The notes under the pieces are model-generated. The model had not been told where the DNA came from. It saw nothing but the letters and a program-made list of their open reading frames with translations, and searched no databases. From NCBI GenBank assembly GCA_021203685.1, contig JAJQAS010000138.1:1-6250 (forward strand): 6,250 nucleotides of DNA, written 5' to 3'. The stretch's first letter is position 1, and each line of letters starts with the position of its first letter. Both the position numbers and the translations under genes were made by a program. This document shows, in pieces, positions 1 through 5,592 of this stretch. The DNA is from Clostridiales bacterium. GTDB lineage: Bacteria; Bacillota; Clostridia; Oscillospirales; Oscillospiraceae.

Positions 1-6
1 TTTTTA

Positions 7-51
7 TGGTTGCGGGGGCCGGATTTGAACCAACGACCTCCGGGTTATGAG
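7..51 (-). tRNA. 3' half of initiator tRNA-fMet (CAU), truncated; probable attachment-site copy
   Basis: Read on the minus strand, these 45 bases are the 3' part of an initiator tRNA. They hold the anticodon loop with CAT, the 3' anticodon-stem strand ACCCGG, the variable loop AGGTCG, the T arm around GGTTCAAATCC, the acceptor strand CCCCCGC and an encoded AACCA end. The layout matches bacterial tRNA-fMet as I know it. The 5' half (acceptor, D arm, 5' anticodon stem) is missing: beyond base 51 the sequence does not continue as the expected stem strand. The fragment cannot fold into a tRNA and is not a functional gene. Tyrosine recombinases often integrate into the 3' half of tRNA genes and leave such a fragment at the end distal to the restored gene. 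By that geometry the inserted DNA would lie to the right of base 51, with an intact tRNA-fMet further right, outside this window. The identity is clear; the attachment-site role is inferred. Confidence 0.85.
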
Positions 52-172
52 GATGACAACATTTGGATTCTTCAAAAATTGTTCCTATATCAACGCATTT
101 CTGTTGTCTTAGGAAGTCTTTTCAGACCATTTATACACAGTTCTTAATTCACCGCAAACAGGAGCGTTTAGG

Positions 173-194
173 TTGGGGTAAAATTGGGGCAAAC
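173..194. repeat. Imperfect 11-bp tandem repeat beside the tRNA fragment
   Basis: Two adjacent units, TTGGGGTAAAA (173-183) and TTGGGGCAAAC (184-194), agree at 9 of 11 bases. They lie between the tRNA-fMet fragment and the stop codon of the AAA-ATPase gene. Short direct repeats in such positions can be arm-type recombinase binding sites. Read on the minus strand in one frame, the repeat gives a Pro/Phe/Asn-rich peptide (LPQFYPN) of the type I associate with C-terminal tails of some Firmicute integrases, so it may be a scar of a lost integrase gene. No integrase catalytic motif is present. The rest of 52-202 shows no gene, RNA or terminator that I can support. Confidence 0.4.
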
Positions 195-202
195 GAATCT
201 CG

Positions 203-1894
203 TTAAGCTCCCTGTACTCGCTCCATTTTGACCCGGCACTTTTTCTTATAAAATGCAATGCCGTAGTGGATGATCTCCGACGGCACATCAATACCAAAGA
301 ACTCATCGTAACGCTTTGTAGTGATTTGCTTCAGCGCTTCCTGTGCCTTTTGCTCCAGTTGCCGCTCGTTCGCAGTGTATTTCACTTCGATAATAACGGC
401 AAAATTTTTTTGCCGCTTTTTCACCGGCTCCACAATAATATCTGCCCGTCCACTGCCTGCTTCACGGTTGGACCGGATACGCCATGCCCGGTTGGTTTTG
501 AGCATTCCAATCAGCATACCGTGATAGAAGTTTTCTCTGACCTCGATGGCTCCGCCGTCCAGGAAACTGATGGAGTCGGCCATACAGTCGTTCAAATAGT
601 CCTGAATTTCATCTGAGTCGCCGCTCTCAACTGCGTCAATAAGCCTATTCAGGCCATCTGCATCCTTTTTGATTTTGTTGGAAAACCACTTGTCAATTTT
701 TTCAATAAAGATAGAACGGATTTCCTTGTTGGGAATCACCAGCTCATATTCACCAAAGTCGTTCATTCCCCGCTGGGTCAAATAACCAGTGGTAAACAGC
801 ACACTCCAGATATGGTCTGGTTCCTCGTCAATTTCCGGGTAGGTTAAATCAAGCTGCAGCTCTTTGTACACAGATTCCCCCGCAATCAACGATTCGATTT
901 GCTCACGGGTGCCTAAATCAGCCTTCTCCGCAAAGCGGACGATCATATCGTTGCTGCTGGTGTTGGCCCAGAAGTTCTGTGGCCTGATAATTGGTTCATG
1001 TTGCAGGTAGTTACACCAGTTGATAACATCCCACGGGCAGTAAACATTTGTCTGCCCAAACCTATATCCGTCATACCACTCTTTTGTGAGTTCGTAATGT
1101 TCCGTCAATCCGTAATAGTGGAGAATTTCCCGCACTTCGGTATCAGTAAACCCAAACCATTCATCATATTGGGCATCTACGATAGTATTGACACTCAAAT
1201 TATTCAGCCCGGTAAAAATACTCTCTTTGGAAATACGCAGGCAGCCGGTCAGCACTGCAAGCTGTAAAGCGTCGTTTGTTTTCAGAGCTGCGTTGAGCAT
1301 CTGCCGAATCAACAGGATCATCTGGTCGTAGTAACCTCGTTGGTAGGCTTTGTCCAAGGGAACATCATATTCATCAATCAGAATGACAACTTTTTTGCCA
1401 TAGTGTTCATATAGCAACTGGGAGAGAAACCTGAGACTATTTTCCAGCTTTCCTTTTTCCATCTCCAAGTCACAGAACAGTTTTTGCTCTGTTTTACTTA
1501 AGCGGCTGCTATTCTCAAGAAAACGGAACCTTCTTGCTTCAAAACCAATAATGCTCCACAAACCTTGTCGAGCATCTTCATACTCCCAGCCCTCCACACC
1601 TTTCAAACTGATAGAGATGACTGGGTACTGCCCCATATGCTGCTGGCACAGTGCTGTTTCTTTGGAGATGTCCAGTCCGTCAAAAAGGCTTTTGTCTGTC
1701 CCAACCTCGAAGAAATACCGAAGCATACTCATGTTCAGGCTTTTGCCAAAGCGCCGGGGACGGGTAAAAAGCGTCACCAAGGCGCCCTGATACAGCAAAT
1801 CCCGAATCAAATTAGTTTTATCCACGTAGTAATAGCCACGGGTGCGCATATCCATAAAGTTTTCGATTCCCAGCGGTAATTTCAGCTTGTTCAT
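203..1894 (-). CDS. AAA-ATPase-like protein with C-terminal PD-(D/E)XK nuclease-like domain (DUF1703 type)
   Basis: A 563-residue protein of the widespread AAA-ATPase_like plus DUF1703 architecture, probably full length. The N-terminus (GIENFMDMRTRGYYYVDKT, from residue 9) is typical of the family. A P-loop-like motif, RPRRFGKS, lies at residues 45-52 and lacks the classical GxxxxGK spacing, as is usual in this family. The Walker B strand VVILIDEYD lies at 169-177. The C-terminal third carries a restriction-endonuclease-like core: GSGRADI around 480-486 supplies the Asp (D485), and IIEVKY at 501-506 supplies the E-x-K pair (E503, K505). No signal peptide or membrane segment is visible, so it is presumably cytoplasmic. 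The function is not established; these proteins occur in many copies in gut bacteria and are often linked to mobile DNA. The ATG at 1892-1894 is chosen because GGAGGTG (1902-1908) precedes it by 7 nt. It is divergent from citXG and appears richer in A+T than the genes on its right, which suggests separate acquisition. Family assignment is firm; role unknown. Confidence 0.9.
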   Translation of the reverse strand: MNKLKLPLGIENFMDMRTRGYYYVDKTNLIRDLLYQGALVTLFTRPRRFGKSLNMSMLRYFFEVGTDKSLFDGLDISKETALCQQHMGQYPVISISLKGVEGWEYEDARQGLWSIIGFEARRFRFLENSSRLSKTEQKLFCDLEMEKGKLENSLRFLSQLLYEHYGKKVVILIDEYDVPLDKAYQRGYYDQMILLIRQMLNAALKTNDALQLAVLTGCLRISKESIFTGLNNLSVNTIVDAQYDEWFGFTDTEVREILHYYGLTEHYELTKEWYDGYRFGQTNVYCPWDVINWCNYLQHEPIIRPQNFWANTSSNDMIVRFAEKADLGTREQIESLIAGESVYKELQLDLTYPEIDEEPDHIWSVLFTTGYLTQRGMNDFGEYELVIPNKEIRSIFIEKIDKWFSNKIKKDADGLNRLIDAVESGDSDEIQDYLNDCMADSISFLDGGAIEVRENFYHGMLIGMLKTNRAWRIRSNREAGSGRADIIVEPVKKRQKNFAVIIEVKYTANERQLEQKAQEALKQITTKRYDEFFGIDVPSEIIHYGIAFYKKKCRVKMERVQGA

Positions 1895-1901
1895 CTCCGT
1901 T

Positions 1902-1908
1902 CACCTCC
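1902..1908 (-). promoter_or_regulatory. Ribosome binding site of the AAA-ATPase gene
   Basis: The minus strand reads GGAGGTG, ending 7 nt before the ATG at 1894-1892. This near-perfect Shine-Dalgarno sequence fixes the start codon and agrees with the conserved family N-terminus. Confidence 0.8.
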
Positions 1909-1942
1909 AAAATGGGATGGCACACTTCTTTATGATAAGGAT

Positions 1943-1971
1943 AGTCTATCACAGATACCGTGGGTTATCAA
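1943..1971 (-). promoter_or_regulatory. Sigma-A-type promoter for the AAA-ATPase gene
   Basis: On the minus strand, TTGATA (1971-1966) is followed after 17 bp by TAGACT (1948-1943). The bases TGA just before the -10 box give it an extended -10 form. The predicted transcript would start near 1936 and carry the RBS after a leader of about 30 nt. Spacing and position fit well; no experimental support is implied. Confidence 0.6.
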
Positions 1972-2028
1972 GGAATGTTTTTATCGTGCGTTTAAGAAAT
2001 TGATTTCAACAAACTGTCCCTCTCCCCC

Positions 2029-2057
2029 TTTTCAAATCGCTGAAAATGCTATATGAT
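2029..2057 (+). promoter_or_regulatory. Probable promoter of the citXG-citC operon with overlapping inverted repeat
   Basis: TTTTCA (2029-2034) and TATGAT (2052-2057) are separated by 17 bp, giving a moderate -35 and a good -10 box. Transcription would start about 7 bp downstream. The RBS AGGGGG (2078-2083) then precedes the ATG at 2091 by 7 nt. The -35 box is also the left arm of a perfect 6-bp inverted repeat, TTTTCA (2029-2034) and TGAAAA (2041-2046), separated by 6 bp. Such a dyad over a -35 box could be an operator. The promoter is moderately supported; the operator is inference. Confidence 0.55.
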
Positions 2058-2090
2058 AAATAAAAACACAACGACACAGGGGGAACTTCT

Positions 2091-3473
2091 ATGGACAACC
2101 AACCTGTCATCCTGCCGGAAATGCTGGAGGCGCGGGAACTGCGGGTGCTGCGGCAGCAGGATTTATTACGGCACTTCGGAAAACCGCTGATCTGCTTCAC
2201 TATGAACATTCCTGGCCCGGTGAAAAACAGCCTGTCCATTCGCCGGGGGTTTTTGCTGGGGAGCGCCTGGCTTCAGCAGCAGCTGGACGGCAGAGGGATT
2301 CCAGTTTTGTTTTCCCGTGAGTGGAACGCACACACGGGGGACGAACTCTACCTTGTGCCAGACTGCGAAGCGCCATCGGTGAAGGAGATCACCGTCGCGT
2401 TGGAGGACGGTTCCCCCCTGGGGCGGCTCTTCGATATGGACGTGCTGACGCCGGACGGTGCAAAAATTGGAAGGCAGGAGCTGGGGCAGCCAGAGCGTCC
2501 CTGCCTGCTCTGCGGCAAGCCGGGGAGAGAGTGCGCCCGGAGCCGTGCGCACACGGTAGAGGAATTGCAGCACAAAACCGAAGCCATTCTGACAGAAACG
2601 TTTCAGCGCCGGGATGCCCGAAAAGCGGCGGAGCTGGCGGTGCGCAGTCTCCTTTACGAGGTGGCGGTCACGCCAAAACCCGGCCTGGTGGATCGCAACA
2701 ACAGCGGCAGCCACCGAGACATGGACTTTTTCACGTTTCTGAACAGTGCCGCTTCACTTTATCCCTATTTTGAGGCCTGCGCCCTGGCAGGGCGGAAAAC
2801 GGCAGGAGAAGCCCCCTCTGTGACTTTTCAGCGCATCCGGGCGGCTGGCATCCAGGCGGAACAAATCATGCTCCACGCCACAGGAGGGGTCAACACCCAT
2901 AAGGGCGCGATTTTTTCCGTGGGTCTGCTCTGCGCCGCCCTAGGTCGGCTGGAGCGTTCCCACTGGAAGGAGCCAGAGACTGTTTTGCAGGAGTGCGCCG
3001 CACTGGTCAAAGGGCTAAGCGAAGGGGATTTCTCCGGCGTGACCGAGGAAACCGCCGTCACCACGGGGCAACGGCTCTACCTCCGCTACGGCATTACCGG
3101 CGTGCGGGGGCAGGCGGAGGCAGGGTTCCCCGCTGTGCTGCGGTTCGGTCTGCCCAAGCTGGAGGAAGGCGTTGAACAGGGGTTGCCCCTCAACGACGCA
3201 GGGTGTGCCGCTCTGTTATCCATCCTGGCCCACAGTGTAGACACTAACCTGATTGCCCGTAGCGACTTACCCACCCAGCAAAGGGTTGCGGAGGAGATCG
3301 CTCAGTTGCTGGTGCGGGACCCCTTCCCAACCGAGGAACAGCTCCGCTCGCTGGACAAAGCGTTTGTCGCCCGCAATCTCTCCCCCGGTGGCAGCGCTGA
3401 CCTGCTGGCGGTCTGCTATCTGCTGTATTTCCTGCGGCAGGAGGGAGAGGACGACTTGGAACAGGAGGTATAA
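2091..3473 (+). CDS. citXG: CitX-CitG fusion: citrate lyase holo-ACP synthase / triphosphoribosyl-dephospho-CoA synthase
   Basis: A 460-residue bifunctional enzyme making and attaching the prosthetic group of citrate lyase. The N-terminal CitX part (about 1-165) transfers phosphoribosyl-dephospho-CoA to the acyl carrier protein subunit CitD. It shows the conserved GRLFDMDV (111-118) and a Cys/His-rich stretch: C138, C141, C148 and H154. The C-terminal CitG part (about 175-450) makes triphosphoribosyl-dephospho-CoA from ATP and dephospho-CoA. It shows TPKPGLVDR (194-202) with SHRDMDF (207-213), GVNTHKGAIF (266-275), DTNLIARS (384-391) and NLSPGGSADLL (429-439). Length equals the two single-domain proteins combined, and citX-citG fusions are known in other bacteria. 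The start is supported by AGGGGG 7 nt upstream. It is cytoplasmic. Its stop lies 2 nt before citC, so the two are surely co-transcribed. The substrate protein CitD is not encoded in this window. Both key motif sets look intact. Confidence 0.93.
   Translation: MDNQPVILPEMLEARELRVLRQQDLLRHFGKPLICFTMNIPGPVKNSLSIRRGFLLGSAWLQQQLDGRGIPVLFSREWNAHTGDELYLVPDCEAPSVKEITVALEDGSPLGRLFDMDVLTPDGAKIGRQELGQPERPCLLCGKPGRECARSRAHTVEELQHKTEAILTETFQRRDARKAAELAVRSLLYEVAVTPKPGLVDRNNSGSHRDMDFFTFLNSAASLYPYFEACALAGRKTAGEAPSVTFQRIRAAGIQAEQIMLHATGGVNTHKGAIFSVGLLCAALGRLERSHWKEPETVLQECAALVKGLSEGDFSGVTEETAVTTGQRLYLRYGITGVRGQAEAGFPAVLRFGLPKLEEGVEQGLPLNDAGCAALLSILAHSVDTNLIARSDLPTQQRVAEEIAQLLVRDPFPTEEQLRSLDKAFVARNLSPGGSADLLAVCYLLYFLRQEGEDDLEQEV
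3463..3468 (+). promoter_or_regulatory. Ribosome binding site of citC inside the end of citXG
   Basis: AGGAGG lies within the last codons of citXG and precedes the citC ATG (3476) by 7 nt. The citXG TAA (3471-3473) falls between them. This arrangement favours translational coupling and matched amounts of the two maturation enzymes. Confidence 0.75.
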
Positions 3474-3475
3474 AA

Positions 3476-4522
3476 ATGGCTGACTATGTGGTTTCCCAGG
3501 TGTCCCCCACGGACCGTTACACGATGGAACAGGTGCACGCTCTGCTGCTCCAGGAGGGCATCACTCTGGACGGGAACCTGGATTACACCTGCGCGATTTA
3601 CGGTGAGGCTTATCAGGTCATCGCCACGGGGAGCTGCTTCGGCAACACCCTCCGCTGCTTTGCGGTCAGCGGGGAACATCAGGGTGAGGGGCTGCTGAAC
3701 ACGGTCATCAGCCACCTGATCACCGTGCAGTACCAGCGGGGAAACACCCATCTATTTCTCTACACCAAGTGCCAGTCTGCCAAGTTTTTTGAAGATCTGG
3801 GGTTTTACGAAATTGCCCGCGTGTCGGATACGCTGGTGTTTATGGAGAACCGCAGGACCGGTTTCTCCCGCTATCTGTCCCAGCTCAAGCGAAGCCAACA
3901 GAACGGGGAAATCGTCGGTGCGCTGGTGATGAACGCCAACCCCTTCACGCTGGGACATCAGTACCTGGCGGAGCGGGCGGCTGCGGAATGTGACGTGCTG
4001 CATCTGTTTGTGGTCAGCGAGGACGCCAGCCTGATCCCCTTTTCGGTGCGGAAGCGGCTGGTGGCGCAAGGGGTCTCTCAACTGCCCAACGTGGTTTTGC
4101 AGGAGACCGGCCCGTATATCATCAGCTCCGCCACCTTCCCCAGCTATTTCTTAAAAGACGAGCTGGCCGTGGTGGAGGGACATGCCCGCCTGGACCTGAC
4201 AGTGTTTGGGCAAATCGCCCGGACGCTGGGCATCACCCGGCGGTATGTGGGTGAGGAACCGACCAGCGAGACCACCGGGCTTTACAACCGCATTATGGCG
4301 GAAGAGCTGCCAAAGCAGGGCATTGACTGCATCATAATCCCCCGCAAGGAGGTTCACGGTACGGCGATCAGCGCCTCCGTCGTTCGCCAGTGTCTGCAAG
4401 TTGGAGACTGGGACGGGTGCCGGGAACTGCTGCCGTCCTCCACCCTGGACTTTTTTACCTCCGAGGAGGCCCGGCCCCTGTTGGAAAAGATTCGCCGGGC
4501 GGGAGACGTGGTTCACCATTGA
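3476..4522 (+). CDS. citC: [Citrate (pro-3S)-lyase] ligase (acetate:SH-citrate lyase ligase)
   Basis: A 348-residue cytoplasmic enzyme, the usual CitC length. It activates citrate lyase by acetylating the thiol of the CitD-bound prosthetic group, using acetate and ATP. An N-terminal GNAT-like domain (about 1-127) includes the acyl-CoA-loop-like stretch EHQGEGLLNTV (67-77). A C-terminal nucleotidyltransferase domain (about 146-340) begins with GALVMNANPFTLGHQYL (148-164). Its TLGH (158-161) is the (H/T)xGH nucleotide-binding signature. LHLFVVSEDAS (175-185), VGEEPTSETTGLYN (258-271) and ISASVVR (298-304), the last resembling the ISSTxxR motif of the superfamily, are further family features. 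It is the second gene of the operon with citXG; the order citXG-citC with no citDEF beside them differs from the common citC-D-E-F-X-G arrangement. A strong terminator follows 3 nt after the stop. No damaged motif is visible. Confidence 0.94.
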   Translation: MADYVVSQVSPTDRYTMEQVHALLLQEGITLDGNLDYTCAIYGEAYQVIATGSCFGNTLRCFAVSGEHQGEGLLNTVISHLITVQYQRGNTHLFLYTKCQSAKFFEDLGFYEIARVSDTLVFMENRRTGFSRYLSQLKRSQQNGEIVGALVMNANPFTLGHQYLAERAAAECDVLHLFVVSEDASLIPFSVRKRLVAQGVSQLPNVVLQETGPYIISSATFPSYFLKDELAVVEGHARLDLTVFGQIARTLGITRRYVGEEPTSETTGLYNRIMAEELPKQGIDCIIIPRKEVHGTAISASVVRQCLQVGDWDGCRELLPSSTLDFFTSEEARPLLEKIRRAGDVVHH

Positions 4523-4525
4523 GAG

Positions 4526-4570
4526 AACACACCGCACAAGCCGAAAGCAAGGCTTATGCGGTGTGTTTTT
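4526..4570 (+). terminator. Rho-independent terminator of the citXG-citC operon
   Basis: An 11-bp outer stem pairs AACACACCGCA (4526-4536) with TGCGGTGTGTT (4557-4567). After one C/A mismatch, a 5-bp inner stem AAGCC/GGCTT (4538-4542 with 4551-4555) closes on an 8-nt loop. A run of five T follows (4566-4570). It begins 3 nt after the citC stop. On the minus strand the same hairpin follows the LysR gene directly, but its downstream T-run is weak, so it is best read as a plus-strand terminator that may partly serve both convergent genes. Confidence 0.88.
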
Positions 4571-5489
4571 ATTCATCCTGTTCCGGCTCATAGAGCTTTG
4601 GCACCCACTCCCGAAAGAGGCAAAGCAGATACCGCAGCGGCTCCTGCTGATAGAGATTCTTGCGGTAGACCAGGCAGAGGGCCCGGCTGCCTTCCGTCTC
4701 TTTGATTTGGAAATAGCGAACTTGCCCGCACAAACGTCCTTCTTTTGCGAATATTTCCGGCACAAAAACGATACCGAGCTGCCTTCCCGCAAGGGAGAGG
4801 GCCTGTTCTATGTTTCCACAGATCAGACGGACAGTAGGATGGTAGTTGACGGCCTCACAGAGCTTCCGCCCGATGCTGCCGATCAACTGCTCCTCTGGCA
4901 GCAGGATAAAGGGGAGATTCCCCAGCGCCGACAAAGAGAGCGACTGCTGTTTTCTCATATTTTCCGTGAGGAAGGAAACAGGGACCGCCAATACGATATT
5001 CTCCTGATACAACAGTTCACTTTGATAGGTGACGGTGTCCGGATTTGCGGCGTCAAGAATTAAATCAAGTTCCCCTTCCTCCAACTGTTTACGCAGGATG
5101 GGCGCGGGCAACTCCGTGATATGCACCTCACAGTGGGGAAATTTCTGATAAAAGCGCTCCATAATTTCCGGCATTAAAATGGTGCTCCGATGGGGGCTGA
5201 TGCCCAGGCGGATGAGCTGACGCTGACCAGAGGCGATGTCCTGTAGCTGCGCGCAGAGCTGCTGATGGGAGCTGAGGACAGCCTCCGCCCACTGGCAAAA
5301 AAGTGTTCCGGCATAAGTCGGCTCCAACCCACCCTGTTCCCTCTGAAACAGAGAAACGCCCAGCTCGTTTTCCAGGCTTTTCAGGCTCAGAGACAGGGAC
5401 GGCTGGGATAAGTACAGCATCTGGGCTGCACGGGTGATGTTTTTTGTCTGTGCCACTGTCAACACATAATTCAACTGGTTCCAGTTCAT
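4569..5489 (-). CDS. LysR-family transcriptional regulator
   Basis: A 306-residue protein of standard LysR length. The N-terminal winged helix-turn-helix (about 1-60) reads MNWNQLNYVLTVAQTKNITR, then AAQMLYLSQPSLSLSLKSLE with the expected recognition helix, then NELGVSLFQR. A linker helix (about 60-90) leads to a periplasmic-binding-like effector domain (about 92-295) with typical IRLGISPH at 93-100 and LDLILDAANPD at 141-151. The ATG at 5487-5489 is preceded by GGAGGGG (5498-5504) at 8 nt. Its TAA (4569-4571) falls in the T-run of the citC terminator. It is convergent with citC and divergent from the CHR transporter gene. LysR regulators most often control the divergent neighbour, which favours the transporter as target. 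Control of the citrate genes is also possible, since LysR-type regulators act at citrate loci elsewhere. The effector is unknown. Confidence 0.92.
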   Translation of the reverse strand: MNWNQLNYVLTVAQTKNITRAAQMLYLSQPSLSLSLKSLENELGVSLFQREQGGLEPTYAGTLFCQWAEAVLSSHQQLCAQLQDIASGQRQLIRLGISPHRSTILMPEIMERFYQKFPHCEVHITELPAPILRKQLEEGELDLILDAANPDTVTYQSELLYQENIVLAVPVSFLTENMRKQQSLSLSALGNLPFILLPEEQLIGSIGRKLCEAVNYHPTVRLICGNIEQALSLAGRQLGIVFVPEIFAKEGRLCGQVRYFQIKETEGSRALCLVYRKNLYQQEPLRYLLCLFREWVPKLYEPEQDE

Positions 5490-5497
5490 GTCAGAGG

Positions 5498-5504
5498 CCC
5501 CTCC
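5498..5504 (-). promoter_or_regulatory. Ribosome binding site of the LysR gene
   Basis: The minus strand reads GGAGGGG, 8 nt before the ATG at 5489-5487, which supports this start. It also places the helix-turn-helix at the usual distance from the N-terminus. Confidence 0.7.
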
Positions 5505-5526
5505 ATAGTTTTATTTTATCGTTTTT

Positions 5527-5556
5527 ATTATATTTCATATATTGGACAAATGTCAA
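5527..5556 (-). promoter_or_regulatory. Consensus sigma-A promoter of the LysR gene
   Basis: On the minus strand, TTGACA (5556-5551) and TATAAT (5532-5527) are both perfect consensus hexamers, separated by 18 bp. Transcription would start near 5520, giving a leader of about 30 nt that includes the GGAGGGG site. An unregulated promoter this strong would be unusual for a LysR gene, which fits repression through the overlapping operator candidate. Confidence 0.75.
5542..5556. promoter_or_regulatory. Candidate LysR operator (T-N11-A) between the divergent promoters
   Basis: TTGGACAAATGTCAA is an imperfect dyad: TTG(G)ACA on the left mirrors TGTCAA on the right, with one extra G. It contains a T-N11-A spacing, the general LysR box, from T5543 to A5555. 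It covers the -35 box of the LysR promoter and the proposed -35 box of the CHR promoter. Binding there could repress the regulator gene and influence the transporter genes. Based on pattern only. Confidence 0.45.
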
Positions 5557-5571
5557 ACAGCGTGTTACAGT
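5543..5571 (+). promoter_or_regulatory. Possible promoter for the CHR transporter genes
   Basis: TGGACA (5543-5548) is followed after 17 bp by TACAGT (5566-5571), with TGT just before the -10 box giving an extended -10 form. The predicted start near 5578 falls on the RBS and leaves a leader of only about 15 nt. This is tight, so the site is tentative. No better plus-strand match with a sound -35 was found in the intergenic region. Confidence 0.35.
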
Positions 5572-5577
5572 TTCTCC

Positions 5578-5582
5578 AGGAG
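5578..5582 (+). promoter_or_regulatory. Ribosome binding site deciding the TTG start of the CHR gene
   Basis: AGGAG lies 10 nt before the TTG at 5593. The ATG at 5583 is in a different frame, and the first in-frame ATG (5623) would cut off the start of the first membrane segment and has no good RBS. The TTG is therefore the best start. Confidence 0.55.
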
Positions 5583-5592
5583 ATGAGAAACC

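Noticed and set aside
55..108. Short inverted repeat GACAAC / GTTGTC near the tRNA fragment
   Set aside because: Six-bp arms more than 40 bp apart are expected by chance. There is no T-run or further pairing, so it is neither a terminator nor a convincing recombinase site.
109..306. 65-residue open frame on the minus strand at the end of the AAA-ATPase gene
   Set aside because: It overlaps the last codons of the well-supported ATPase gene in another frame and has no RBS or family resemblance. Only its tail is mentioned, as a possible integrase scar.
2166..2714. 182-residue open frame on the minus strand inside citXG
   Set aside because: It is antisense to strongly conserved CitX and CitG motifs, has low-complexity GC-driven composition, and no promoter or RBS is apparent.
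4151..4792. 213-residue minus-strand frame spanning the end of citC, the terminator and the end of the LysR gene
   Set aside because: It crosses a strong terminator and overlaps two recognised genes in wrong frames. The translation is Arg/Ser/Pro-rich without a recognisable domain.
4401..5063. 220-residue plus-strand frame antisense to the LysR gene
   Set aside because: It is the shadow of the effector-domain coding sequence, reads through the citC terminator hairpin, and has no family features.
5526..5531. TATTAT as a plus-strand -10 box for the CHR gene
   Set aside because: The region is AT-rich so such hexamers are expected, and no reasonable -35 box is seen at the correct distance. The site also lies on the -10 box of the LysR promoter.
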